Source: Psychrobacter sp. ANT_WB68
GTDB lineage: Bacteria > Pseudomonadota > Gammaproteobacteria > Pseudomonadales > Moraxellaceae
DNA length: 64,000 nt
Assembly: GCF_008369115.1 (NCBI RefSeq)
Contig: NZ_VOAZ01000002.1
Span: forward strand, 124,001-188,000
Direction of reading: 5' to 3'
The position numbers and the translations under genes are program-made. The notes under the pieces were generated by a model that did no database searches, was not told the DNA's origin, and saw only the letters and a list, made by a program, of their open reading frames with translations. Below, in pieces: positions 1 through 8,602 of the stretch. Position 1 is the stretch's first letter, and each line of letters begins with the position of its first letter.

Positions 1-20
1 ACCAATAAGAGGCTGCTCAA

Positions 21-506
21 ATGATTGCTAAAAAACTACTGGTTATTTTGCCTATGCTGTTGGGGTCTGTGAGTGCGATGGCGATGGTCGGCGAAGTTGC
101 TGGAAATACGACTTGCACCACAGTGTCATTGACCAATAAAAAAGTGCTGAAAAAGACACCTTGTAGTTTTGAAGGTGCCATAGGCGCCAGCATGGTCTAC
201 TCGGTTCAGCAGCTTAATTTTACAACAACCTCAAATGAGACATTTTCAACTGTCAATAATGCCAGTTTTAGATTTGGTGATAATGCAGAGATGCTGGATC
301 TAGAAGAAACTATCAGTCTCAATGATAAGCCGGCAGAGGTCATAAAACTTGACTCACGTACTCTAAAAAGGTTAACAGAAACTGAAATTAATACACTCCA
401 TAAAAAGAAAAACCCTGATTTTTCCAAGGTTTTACAATGCTTTAAACCTCTTAAGAAAAAGACTGCTTTTTGTATTCCTTATGGCTTAATTTATGGCATG
501 TCATAG
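21..506 (+). CDS. Small exported protein of unknown function
   Basis: I do not recognise this 161-residue protein. Residues 1-22 form a typical Sec signal peptide: two lysines after Met-Ile-Ala, a hydrophobic core, and an SAMA-type cleavage site. The mature part is polar and holds four cysteines (in TTCTT, TPCSF, LQCFK and AFCIP), which could form two disulfides after export to the periplasm. A purine-rich AAGAGG lies about 9 bases before the ATG. The gene precedes a PAP2 phosphatase by 92 bases on the same strand, but nothing shows that they work together. That it is exported is well supported; its function is open. Confidence 0.7.
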   Translation: MIAKKLLVILPMLLGSVSAMAMVGEVAGNTTCTTVSLTNKKVLKKTPCSFEGAIGASMVYSVQQLNFTTTSNETFSTVNNASFRFGDNAEMLDLEETISLNDKPAEVIKLDSRTLKRLTETEINTLHKKKNPDFSKVLQCFKPLKKKTAFCIPYGLIYGMS

Positions 507-598
507 GGCAATGCGTTTGAGGTAAATTGGTAAGTTGTATCCATGAATGCAAAGGACCTATACCTACAAAAAGCTCTCCAAAATGAGTTCTCTTACTT

Positions 599-1594
599 AT
601 GATCAATTTTATTCAAACAAATCAGCCGTTGTTCACCTTAGGTAGCCTGCTTCTATTGGTGATTATTGTGTTGTGGATTTTGCAGTATGGGATTATTCGT
701 TACGGCAGAAAAACGCTTACTCAAGCTATGCAATATTGGAGAAGGCTGCAACAGTATTTTGGATTAGACAAACGAATCGCCCAATTTAAGACCAGCTATC
801 CAAAATCTTATTATTTTTTATCACAAAGGCTCCATGTAGAGCATTTTTACGGTTTACCTCTTACCCTTTTGGTTTTAGTAATGGGCTATATTTTGGTTTT
901 GTTTATCGGACTGGTTGAAGATGTCGTTACCTCAGATTCGATTGTAGCCATGGATCACTTTGTGTCACAACAGATGAGTCTACTGAGTGAATCACCTGTG
1001 GTAAATTTCTTTATTTTAATTACCAGTTTAGCTTCTACGCCACTTACTCTTTTGATTGTATTTTTGACTGGTGTCATATGCTATGTCATTCGCCAACGCT
1101 ACCTGTTAATTGGATTGCTGATAGCGGTTATAGGAAGCACTGTATTTACCTATTTAAGTAAATTACTGTTTCATCGTGAGCGACCAGTAGATATTCTATT
1201 GCTTGAGCGAACATACTCCTTTCCGAGTGGACATGCGACGGTTACTATTGCCTTATATGGCTTTATTGCTTACATGGCCATTCGTTTTAGCCAAGATTTT
1301 AGCAGACAAGTGCGTATATTGGTGATCAGCGTCTTTTTTTGCATACTGGTGGGATTGAGTAGAATTGTGCTCAATGAGCACTATATGAGTGATGTGCTGG
1401 GAGGATATTTGATAGGTGCATTATGGCTAACGGTAGCGATTAGTATGACAGAGTGGCTAAGGACGAGAAATAAAGTCAACTGGCACATAGATTGGTCTAC
1501 CTCTCAGGTTCGTCTGGTTTGGCTCAGCGTCGTTTGTGCAATGATAGGCGTTCTCATATATGCTAACGTTTATCAATTTCCGTTATTGCTCTAG
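599..1594 (+). CDS. PAP2-family membrane phosphatase
   Basis: Integral membrane phosphatase of the type-2 phosphatidic acid phosphatase superfamily, 331 residues. The three superfamily motifs are present in order: KLLFHRERP (Lys-x6-Arg-Pro, around residue 190), PSGHA (around 208) and SRIVLNEHYMSD (Ser-Arg-x5-His-x3-Asp, around 258). The motif histidines are the expected nucleophile and acid/base. Several hydrophobic segments flank them. The first about 80 residues add an N-terminal membrane anchor and a basic stretch. Family members hydrolyse phosphatidic acid, phosphatidylglycerophosphate or undecaprenyl pyrophosphate; the sequence alone does not say which. No clear ribosome binding site precedes the ATG. 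Confidence 0.88.
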   Translation: MINFIQTNQPLFTLGSLLLLVIIVLWILQYGIIRYGRKTLTQAMQYWRRLQQYFGLDKRIAQFKTSYPKSYYFLSQRLHVEHFYGLPLTLLVLVMGYILVLFIGLVEDVVTSDSIVAMDHFVSQQMSLLSESPVVNFFILITSLASTPLTLLIVFLTGVICYVIRQRYLLIGLLIAVIGSTVFTYLSKLLFHRERPVDILLLERTYSFPSGHATVTIALYGFIAYMAIRFSQDFSRQVRILVISVFFCILVGLSRIVLNEHYMSDVLGGYLIGALWLTVAISMTEWLRTRNKVNWHIDWSTSQVRLVWLSVVCAMIGVLIYANVYQFPLLL

Positions 1595-1842
1595 GTAAAT
1601 CAGGATACAGCCCATAAATTGATGCCTGCCTCATACAGAAGATGAGCAGATAGTAAACTTAGTTGGATGGGTGGTCATCTATACTGAACAGGATGAGGGT
1701 AATCCGTTGCCCGATAATCTAACCGCTGGTACATCAATAAAAGGTCTCACTAACTTTATAAAGTACCGATTACTGTTTTTGTTGTTGAAAATTAAAGCAC
1801 GTTATCAACACTACTAAAAAGATTTAGGTAAATATACAAACA

Positions 1843-1874
1843 CAAAAAAACCTCAAACAATATAATGTTTGAGG
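1843..1874 (-). terminator. Terminator of the tRNA-Val/tRNA-Asp unit
   Basis: Nine-base perfect stem (1851-1859 with 1866-1874) and a six-base loop, followed on the minus strand by a run of seven T residues (1844-1850). It lies 42 bases past the 3' end of tRNA-Asp, where the minus-strand tRNA transcript should stop. Confidence 0.85.
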
Positions 1875-1916
1875 CGAAACTTGCTTAAACTCGAGAGTTT
1901 AAATTCGTTTTAAATA

Positions 1917-1993
1917 TGGCGCAGCGGACGGGACTCGAACCCGCGACCCCCGGCGTGACAGGCCGGTATTCTAACCAACTGAACTACCGCTGC
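1917..1993 (-). tRNA. tRNA-Asp (anticodon GTC)
   Basis: Read on the minus strand this is a 77-base cloverleaf. It has a perfect 7-bp acceptor stem (GCAGCGG with CCGCTGC), discriminator G and encoded CCA, the T-arm GGTTCGAGTCC, and an anticodon loop around CTGTCAC that gives GTC. It is the second tRNA of a two-gene unit behind tRNA-Val, 54 bases away. Confidence 0.97.
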
Positions 1994-2047
1994 TTAGGTC
2001 GTTTTTAGCATCTTACCCTTATTAATAGGGCTCACTCGCTAAAAGAG

Positions 2048-2123
2048 TGGTGGGTGATGACGGATTCGAACCGCCGACATTCTGCGTGTAAGGCAGACGC
2101 TCTACCAACTGAGCTAATCACCC
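2048..2123 (-). tRNA. tRNA-Val (anticodon TAC)
   Basis: Minus-strand 76-base cloverleaf with acceptor stem GGGTGAT/ATCACCC, discriminator A and encoded CCA. The D-arm starts TTAGCTCAGTTGG and the T-arm reads GGTTCGAATCC. The anticodon loop CTTACAC gives TAC. It is the first tRNA of the pair, about 145 bases downstream of the predicted start site. Confidence 0.97.
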
Positions 2124-2275
2124 TGAGAACCGTTGAAAAATTGCAATGCAATTTTAGATTCACAATTGAAATCCTTTAAATAGGGTTTCTTGAAAGCTTT
2201 AACATTCAGAGCTGTCACACTTCGAATAACTTTCAACAGAATATAGCTAACTAAAGCCTCGCTCTGTGGGTGTGT

Positions 2276-2303
2276 ATTATATACATTTACACATGGCTGT
2301 CAA
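2276..2303 (-). promoter_or_regulatory. Sigma-70 promoter of the tRNA-Val/tRNA-Asp unit
   Basis: On the minus strand a consensus -35 TTGACA (2298-2303) and a consensus -10 TATAAT (2276-2281) are separated by 16 bases. The downstream stretch ACACACCCACAGAGCGAGG is GC-rich, as is common for stringently controlled stable-RNA promoters; that control is an inference. Confidence 0.85.
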
Positions 2304-2412
2304 ATATTATTTCAAGTATTTTTAAAATTGTGGTTAATAACCAGTATTAACGGTCAAAGAAAGGTACATGTAGGGTGATTGTCAGACGATAGAGCCGCGA
2401 TACAGTTTGCTA

Positions 2413-2440
2413 TTGCGTGCCCCCTAAAAGACACTATACT
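2413..2440 (+). promoter_or_regulatory. Probable promoter of cardiolipin synthase
   Basis: A -35-like TTGCGT (2413-2418) and a -10 TATACT (2435-2440) are spaced by 16 bases, 92 bases before the cls ATG. The -10 is good and the -35 is moderate. It was found by eye. Confidence 0.5.
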
Positions 2441-2532
2441 GATAATGCTTTTTGCGTCTAACTAACAAAGCGTCTAGTTAGTAAGACAGCTGGCTAATAA
2501 AAATAGGTAAATAGTTTGAGTGATATAGGTTC

Positions 2533-4185
2533 ATGGAGGCGAGCATAGATATTTTTAATATAGAGAGCTTTTCTATTGAAGACTACTTTACGACATGGTC
2601 GTTAGGAGACTTTGCTGGATTGGGTCTGATATTGCACGTGGTTCTCATGATAGTCATGACACTGCGCATCGTCTCGGTACAGCGCAATATCGGGGTATCG
2701 ATTGCTTGGGTTGCTGTGCTCTATACCTTGCCTGTGGTTGGTTTTATCGCTTACCTACTCCTAGGTGAGCCAATGATTGGGCGGCGTTATCGTGCGCGTA
2801 TGAATCAGGCAAGGCTACTGATGAATAATATGGCTAAGCGTGAGCAGCTAGTGTTTGACCAAGGACAAGAGCTACTGACCGATAACTACCGCGGTGTCAG
2901 TAAAATAGGCACGCGCTGGACAGGGTTTGGGGTGTTCCCCGATCATCAGATGCAGCTATTGACCACACCGAGTGCTATCTTTGGACATTTGATTGAAGAC
3001 ATCAATGCTGCCCAGCGCATCATCCTAATGGAGTTTTATATTATTTATCCAAAAGGTCAAATACTCGAGGTCATGGATGCGCTGATGGCAGCGGCGCAGC
3101 GTGGTATAGAGTGTCATATATTAGCGGATAGTGTGGGTAGTTTTAGCTTTTTTAATAGCAAACAGCATCGTATGTTAGAAGAGGCCGGGGTTTTTGTGCA
3201 TCAATCGCTACCAGTTGGCCTATTTAAAACCTTATTTAAGCGCTCAGATTTGCGTAATCATCGCAAGATTATCGTCATTGATGAACACATAGGGTATATC
3301 GGTAGCTTTAACTTGGTGGATCCGAAATTTTTTAAACAGAATAAAAATGTTGGTCAATGGATTGATGTGGCGATACGTAGTGTCAGCCAAGAGCCGATTA
3401 GTATTGCCACGGCGATGGCAAAAGTAGTGGTCACTGATATCGGTGCGGAAAATAAAGACAATTTAGACGCGCTCAATCACCGCGTGAATACCTATACCCG
3501 TAAGCTCTATGTCATGCACCCGACCATTAATGATATCAACAGCCGCGTCAAAGTTTTAGACGAATTTAGTGATGCTGATGAGCCGCCCGAGATTGGCTCG
3601 ACATCGATTTTGATACCGCGCATGCCAGTGGTAGAAGATGTGCTGGCGCAGCTGATACCTTCGGCACCGCAAGTGACGGCGCATGTGATTTATAATACGT
3701 TGGTGACGGTTATTCATCGCGCCAACAAACTTATTCGCATTACCACGCCGTATTTTGTCCCCGATGAAGCTTTATCAGGAGCGCTGACTACCGCAGCCAA
3801 ACGCGGGGTTGAGGTAACGATTATTGTCCCCGAAAAAGTGGATTCGTTTTTGGTGCAGCACGCCTCCCAAGCTTATTACCAAGAACTACTCGAAGCAGGG
3901 GTGACCATTGCTTTATTTAAAGGTGGGCTGCTACACGCTAAGACGGTGGTCATTGACGATGATTATTGTCTGTTTGGTACGGTGAATATTGATATGCGCA
4001 GTTTTTATTTGAATATGGAAGTCAGCTTAGCGATTTATACCCCAGAGATGGTTGCGCAGGTTGCTGATTGTCAAGAAGTGTACTTGCAAAGCTGCCGTTT
4101 TTTGACTTTAGACGAGTGGCAAGAGCGTCACGGGGCAGAGCGCTTGTTTGATAATGTGGTGCGCTTATTTAGTCCTTTATTGTAG
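2533..4185 (+). CDS. cls: Cardiolipin synthase (phospholipase D family)
   Basis: Membrane enzyme that joins phosphatidylglycerol units (or phosphatidylglycerol with phosphatidylethanolamine) to make cardiolipin. Residues about 28-50 and 55-78 form the N-terminal membrane hairpin of the ClsA type. Two HKD catalytic motifs follow: HRKIIVID from His243 with GSFN after it, and HAKTVVID from His468 with GTVNID after it. At 550 residues it is about 60 longer than E. coli ClsA. The extra length sits between the two PLD domains, roughly residues 300-355, in a charged segment. The gene is monocistronic by spacing, behind a plausible sigma-70 promoter. Confidence 0.93.
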   Translation: MEASIDIFNIESFSIEDYFTTWSLGDFAGLGLILHVVLMIVMTLRIVSVQRNIGVSIAWVAVLYTLPVVGFIAYLLLGEPMIGRRYRARMNQARLLMNNMAKREQLVFDQGQELLTDNYRGVSKIGTRWTGFGVFPDHQMQLLTTPSAIFGHLIEDINAAQRIILMEFYIIYPKGQILEVMDALMAAAQRGIECHILADSVGSFSFFNSKQHRMLEEAGVFVHQSLPVGLFKTLFKRSDLRNHRKIIVIDEHIGYIGSFNLVDPKFFKQNKNVGQWIDVAIRSVSQEPISIATAMAKVVVTDIGAENKDNLDALNHRVNTYTRKLYVMHPTINDINSRVKVLDEFSDADEPPEIGSTSILIPRMPVVEDVLAQLIPSAPQVTAHVIYNTLVTVIHRANKLIRITTPYFVPDEALSGALTTAAKRGVEVTIIVPEKVDSFLVQHASQAYYQELLEAGVTIALFKGGLLHAKTVVIDDDYCLFGTVNIDMRSFYLNMEVSLAIYTPEMVAQVADCQEVYLQSCRFLTLDEWQERHGAERLFDNVVRLFSPLL

Positions 4186-4282
4186 CGCTTTCGATTTTCA
4201 GTTAAGGTAAACTACTTATTTTTATTATCAGCCAAATTGCGTCATCACTTCTATGATTGTTTTTAAAGGATAGGCTTACTTT

Positions 4283-5779
4283 ATGTCTGCATCACTCTTA
4301 ACGCCCCTTGATTATATTGCAGCAGGCTATTGGCAAGATTTTTTGGCTGGCCGCCCTATTGCTGGCGGCATAGCTTATGAAACTGAATTGCATCACTGCA
4401 AACTGGATGGGTCGCTAGCAAGTTTACAGCGCGTAGATATCCTGCTGTCACAGATACGCCGCGACATGATTAAGACTGGTATATGGGATGAGGCTTCGCT
4501 GTTGACAGATGAGCGTTATCGTAATTTTATGGTGTTTTTAGCGTTTTATGCAGGACGAGTATTGGCACAGCAATGGCAATATGCGCCGCATTGGTTTGGT
4601 GATTTCGAGCTACGGAAGCGTTATCCTGCATTGCCACTGCTGACTGCTGACTTTTATCAACATATGGCAGTGGTTTATCGTGATGACATTGAAGCCACTG
4701 ATAAGCCTAATGCGACTGCATCGCTCTTTTTTGCGTTAGAGCCGATAGGGTTGCGTCTGTTTGGTCATATTGATCGACCGTTTCAAGCGGTGCAAGGTGA
4801 TCAAGTGGCAAGCGGACTATATCAAGCGGTTAATGCAAGACTGCCAAACACCATTGATAACCATGGATTACCGGTATCTACGGCTATGGAGTCTGCCACT
4901 AAGCAAGGAGTTGAAACATTAGCGGCGCAACATAGCAGCCAAAGTATTCAGACAAATAGTGATGCTGTTAATAATACTTCTTCTTATAATGAGCTTCAAA
5001 CAACATCTGAAATCTCTCAAACAGAGGCGCTATTAGCAAAAGCTAATTCATCAACGGCTTCATTAACTGTTCCATTAGAAGTCCCTTCAACAGAAACTGC
5101 GCCAGTAGAACCTTTACAAGCAACATTAAAAGAAGTAGCAGTAAAACCAACTATAAAACCAGCAGTAGAAGGATCGCCAACCCCAGAGCTTTTTATCCAA
5201 TTGCTCATAGAGCTTGATGAAATAGAGGTGCCGCAAACCGCTGGCAAGACAGAATATGAGCAAGCCTGCAAAGTCTTGGATCAATTTGAGCAGCATATCG
5301 CTAAACAAAAGAAACCGCGCGCGCAAGTTATATTTTCAGAAAAGCATTTGGCAGCAAAGCAGCAAGCCCTAGCAAAATTGCAAGAAGCTGCCGATGCAGG
5401 TAACAGTACGGCTATGCTACGTTTGTCTATGTATGAGCTACTTGGTGAAGGGATATACGCTGATAAACTGGCTGCTATGGAATCAGGAGTTGAATGGGTT
5501 AAGCAAGCGGCCAGCAAAAATGACAGTCGTGCTCAGCGTCTATTAAGTAAGCTGTACTATCAAGGGTTTGGCGTGCCACAAGATATGAATAATGGAAAAT
5601 ATTGGCTTGAGCAAGCGGCCGAAAACGGGCACATAGAAGCGGCAAGCTTGGTCAGTCAGTGGCAGCAAGCACAAATGTTAATTAGCACACAAAAGCAAGA
5701 GCAGCATAGCTTAAAACGTTATCAGCTATTATTTGTAGTAATTATTGTTATCGCTATATTAATCTTCATTATTGTCTAA
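4283..5779 (+). CDS. Tail-anchored Sel1-repeat protein
   Basis: 498 residues in three parts. Residues 1-190 form a compact N-terminal region that I do not recognise (Trp/Tyr/Arg-rich, DFELRKRYPALPLL). Residues about 195-350 are a low-complexity Ser/Thr/Glu/Val linker. Residues about 360-460 hold Sel1-like alpha-helical repeats (AADAGNSTAMLRLS, ASKNDSRAQRLLSKLYYQGFG, AAENGHIEAASLVS). The last 17 residues are purely hydrophobic, so the protein is probably held in the inner membrane by a C-terminal anchor with the repeats in the cytoplasm. AAAGGATAG precedes the ATG. Sel1 repeats usually mediate protein contacts; the partner is unknown. Confidence 0.8.
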   Translation: MSASLLTPLDYIAAGYWQDFLAGRPIAGGIAYETELHHCKLDGSLASLQRVDILLSQIRRDMIKTGIWDEASLLTDERYRNFMVFLAFYAGRVLAQQWQYAPHWFGDFELRKRYPALPLLTADFYQHMAVVYRDDIEATDKPNATASLFFALEPIGLRLFGHIDRPFQAVQGDQVASGLYQAVNARLPNTIDNHGLPVSTAMESATKQGVETLAAQHSSQSIQTNSDAVNNTSSYNELQTTSEISQTEALLAKANSSTASLTVPLEVPSTETAPVEPLQATLKEVAVKPTIKPAVEGSPTPELFIQLLIELDEIEVPQTAGKTEYEQACKVLDQFEQHIAKQKKPRAQVIFSEKHLAAKQQALAKLQEAADAGNSTAMLRLSMYELLGEGIYADKLAAMESGVEWVKQAASKNDSRAQRLLSKLYYQGFGVPQDMNNGKYWLEQAAENGHIEAASLVSQWQQAQMLISTQKQEQHSLKRYQLLFVVIIVIAILIFIIV

Positions 5780-5940
5780 GCGATTATTTTAAATTCGGAT
5801 TTTTAAAATCTGACTTTGAAATTCTTGTTTCTAATAACGAGTGCTTAAAAACTATTGTTTAGCATTAAATTCAGGTAGAATTGGCGCGCTTTTTATCGCC
5901 ACTTCTTATCGTCCGATCCATTACTAATCTGGGCTTCTTC

Positions 5941-7584
5941 ATGCCATCTTCTGATAATTCCTTACCCTCTTTTGATAAATCGACTCAGCCACTGCAAAGC
6001 CGAGCCGTTTATAAGCCACCTGTTTATTATCAGATGACGATTGGTTTGCTAAAACCGCTATATCGTATGCAGGTATGGCGTCGCTCGCATAAACGTGATA
6101 ATTATCAGCAAGAGGTGGAGCAGCGTTTTGGTAAGCGCTATCCCGCGCCGCCCATGCTGGATACAAATATGAAGTCTAATACGGCGGATTATATATCTGC
6201 TGCAAAAGCTGACGAGAATGGCAAATATGGCAATGGCAAAAAAGTCATCTGGTGCCATGCGGTGTCTTTAGGGGAGACCAATACTGTCGCGCCTTTGCTC
6301 GACGCGCTATTAGCAAAAGGCTATCAGATATGGTTGACCAATACCACGCAGACAGGGTTTGCGCGTGGTGCCAGTCGTTTTGCTGATGATATTGCTCAAG
6401 GTCGTTTGAGTCATAGCTACGTTCCTGTCGACAGTCCTGCGGTGATTGAGAGGTTTTTAGCGCATGTGCAACCGGTTGCGGCATTGTTTGTAGAAACAGA
6501 GCTTTGGGCGAATATCTTAACTAAATTGTCCGAGCATCATATCCCGAGTATCTTGGTCAATGGTCGGTTATCTGCTGCTTCTTTTAAAAGTTATCAAAAA
6601 ATTGGCGCGGTCAGTACCAGTATGATGAAAAACCTGAGCCTCATCATTGCGCAAGACAATGACTCTGCAAAACGCTTTCGGCAATTGGGCGCTCATAGTG
6701 CTCAAATCCGCGTGGCAGGCTCGCTGAAATGGGTGATTAATACCGCGAAGCTGAATGATAGTAGTGCTAAAGAAACTGAAATAGAAAATGATGCCGAAGA
6801 TTTAGGTATAGTAGGTCGTCCGATTTGGGTGGCAGCAAGTACTCATAGCGGTGAAGAAGAGACGGTATTATCATGGCAGCAGCAAATCCTCTCTAACCCT
6901 TTATTAGCCGATACCTTGTTAATTATCGTCCCGAGGCATCCTGAACGCTTCGATGAGGTGGCAGGCCTAATCGAAAAGTCTGGTTTGGCAATGGCGCGGC
7001 GTAGTGATGCACTGGCTGTTAATCCCGACACTATTGATGGCGACCCTATTAATCCTGATACCATAGACGAGTATATTATTCATCCAAATACCCACGTTTA
7101 TTTGGCTGATAGTATGGGTGAATTGATGACATGGTATGCGCTGGCGGATGTGGCGTTAGTGGGTGGCTCATTAGTCGATGTTGGGGGGCATAATCCGGTT
7201 GAGCCGGCGAGTGTAGGGACACCGGTATTGATGGGTGCTTATACCCAGTCTTGCCAAAGCGTGGTTGATAAGCTCGCTAGCGTCGGGACGTTATATCAAC
7301 CACATAATGCATTTTATAGCGCTATTGGTACGGATGGGCAGCTATCTCAGCAGCAAAAAATTGACAGTAATCTGCCATCTAGCGATGACGATAGTCTTCT
7401 TTATCAGCAGCTGCAGTTTTGGCTCAGTCATCTAGCATTGGCAAAACAGGCAGGGCAAGCGGGTGCAGAAATGACACAGCAGCAGCAAGCGGTATTGAAT
7501 CGTCAGTTATCAATGATTGAAGATGTGATTCAGCAATACGCAAAACCATCTTTCAATCAAGACGTGAATCAAGAGCTGATATAA
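5941..7584 (+). CDS. waaA: 3-deoxy-D-manno-octulosonic acid (Kdo) transferase
   Basis: Transfers Kdo from CMP-Kdo to lipid IVA, the first sugar step of the LPS core, at the cytoplasmic face of the inner membrane. The N-terminal MQVWRRSHKRDNYQQ...RFGKRYP, the stretch VIWCHAVSLGETNTVAPLL, the VETELWANIL motif and the C-terminal GGSLVDVGGHNPVEPA are characteristic of the family. About 540 residues is long against roughly 425. Extra segments lie near residues 60-85, around the central linker, and in a repeat NPDTIDGDPI / NPDTIDEYII (about 7020-7080). The frame is open upstream to a TTG at 5881, but a TAGAAT -10-like hexamer overlaps that TTG, so I prefer the ATG at 5941. The gene is 8 bases ahead of rsmE. 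Confidence 0.92.
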   Translation: MPSSDNSLPSFDKSTQPLQSRAVYKPPVYYQMTIGLLKPLYRMQVWRRSHKRDNYQQEVEQRFGKRYPAPPMLDTNMKSNTADYISAAKADENGKYGNGKKVIWCHAVSLGETNTVAPLLDALLAKGYQIWLTNTTQTGFARGASRFADDIAQGRLSHSYVPVDSPAVIERFLAHVQPVAALFVETELWANILTKLSEHHIPSILVNGRLSAASFKSYQKIGAVSTSMMKNLSLIIAQDNDSAKRFRQLGAHSAQIRVAGSLKWVINTAKLNDSSAKETEIENDAEDLGIVGRPIWVAASTHSGEEETVLSWQQQILSNPLLADTLLIIVPRHPERFDEVAGLIEKSGLAMARRSDALAVNPDTIDGDPINPDTIDEYIIHPNTHVYLADSMGELMTWYALADVALVGGSLVDVGGHNPVEPASVGTPVLMGAYTQSCQSVVDKLASVGTLYQPHNAFYSAIGTDGQLSQQQKIDSNLPSSDDDSLLYQQLQFWLSHLALAKQAGQAGAEMTQQQQAVLNRQLSMIEDVIQQYAKPSFNQDVNQELI

Positions 7585-7592
7585 GTGACGCT

Positions 7593-8342
7593 ATGAATTG
7601 TATATTACTACCAGAGACCAGCTTTCAACATGACACTGCGCACATTTATGACTTGGCGCAAATTGCTCATGTTAATAAAGTATTAAGCGCGAAGGTGGGT
7701 GATTCTTTAAAAATTGGGCAATTGGACGGCAAGCTTGGCAGCGCTATCATTGAAGATATCGCGCCCGACCGTATTCAGTTGGGTGATATACAACTGACCA
7801 TCAATCCGCCACCGAAGCTCAATCTTACGGTGGTACTGGCATTGCCACGACCAAAGGTTTTGCGCCGTCTGATCATGGATATGACCGCGCTTGGCGTCAA
7901 CGACATCATTCTTATCAATAGCTACCGTACGCAAAAAAGCTATTGGCAAAGCCCGATGTTGGGTCGCCTTGATGAGTTTGTACTAGAAGGGCTGCAACAA
8001 GGCGTCGATACGATTGCGCCACGGATTAGTCTGCAAAAACGCTTTAAGCCCTTTGTTGAAGACGAGCTTGCAAGTTTAATAACCAATCGTGCCATTGTCG
8101 CTCATCCTTATAGTGCGCTGTCGTTTTCGCAATATGTGCAACAGCTAGGCAGCAATGAACCACCTCATAGGTCAGTTGGTTCATTGCTGCCTAGCATGGT
8201 CTTTATCGGTGCAGAAGGCGGCTGGATTGATTATGAGATTGACTTACTTGCCACTCAAGGTTGCGCGGCAGTCAATATAGGTCCGCGTATATTGCGTACG
8301 GAAGCAGCGGTTAATGTCATTTTGGGGCAGTGGCTGCTTTAG
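7593..8342 (+). CDS. rsmE: 16S rRNA (uracil-1498-N3) methyltransferase
   Basis: SPOUT-class methyltransferase that makes m3U1498 in 16S rRNA using S-adenosylmethionine; 249 residues, normal length. Supporting segments are PKVLRRLIMDMTALGV in the middle, FIGAEGGWIDYEID (the GPEGG-like loop) and the C-terminal knot GPRILRTEAAVN. It follows waaA after 8 bases and is probably co-transcribed. Odd feature: bases 8144-8195 form a perfect 19-bp inverted repeat with a 14-base loop inside the frame, encoding LGSNEPPHRSVGSLLPS just before the SAM-binding loop, as if a palindrome had been inserted without breaking the frame. Confidence 0.93.
   Translation: MNCILLPETSFQHDTAHIYDLAQIAHVNKVLSAKVGDSLKIGQLDGKLGSAIIEDIAPDRIQLGDIQLTINPPPKLNLTVVLALPRPKVLRRLIMDMTALGVNDIILINSYRTQKSYWQSPMLGRLDEFVLEGLQQGVDTIAPRISLQKRFKPFVEDELASLITNRAIVAHPYSALSFSQYVQQLGSNEPPHRSVGSLLPSMVFIGAEGGWIDYEIDLLATQGCAAVNIGPRILRTEAAVNVILGQWLL
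8144..8195. repeat. Perfect 19-bp inverted repeat inside rsmE
   Basis: The left arm 8144-8162 (GCTAGGCAGCAATGAACCA) is the exact reverse complement of the right arm 8177-8195; the loop is 8163-8176. No mismatch interrupts the arms, and pairing fails at once outside them. It is unusual in coding DNA and resembles in-frame palindromic insertions known from other bacteria. I found no second copy in this window. Confidence 0.85.
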
Positions 8343-8465
8343 GGTAGGGCGACTTTAATATCAAGATAAGTCCATAGAAAGTGATAAAAATCCTACTGAA
8401 AAGCAGCTATCCAAAGGGTGTTGATAAGCGATGATTTTGCATCATTGTTGTCATAAATAAATGTA

Positions 8466-8494
8466 TTGATAATTAATCTCATTTCGATTAGTAT
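8466..8494 (+). promoter_or_regulatory. Promoter of the ferric-iron ABC importer with overlapping Fur-box-like dyad
   Basis: A -35 TTGATA (8466-8471) and a -10 TAGTAT (8489-8494) are spaced by 17 bases. The stretch 8467-8481, TGATAATTAATCTCA, matches 12 of the 14 defined positions of the Fur 7-1-7 dyad TGATAATnATTATCA and covers the -35. Repression by Fe-Fur when iron is plentiful is the expected consequence; this is inferred from the site and the downstream iron-transport genes. Confidence 0.6.
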
Positions 8495-8602
8495 ATTGTG
8501 TCTCAGACATTAATGTCATATTAATCGCGCTATACAATCATTTTTTAGTGATGTTAATGTCCTTTTATCTTACTTATCCGTAGCACCATTATGGGGAAAG
8601 CC

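Noticed and set aside
5881..5940. TTG start extending waaA by 20 residues
   Set aside because: A -10-like TAGAAT overlaps the codon, and the extra residues do not match the family.
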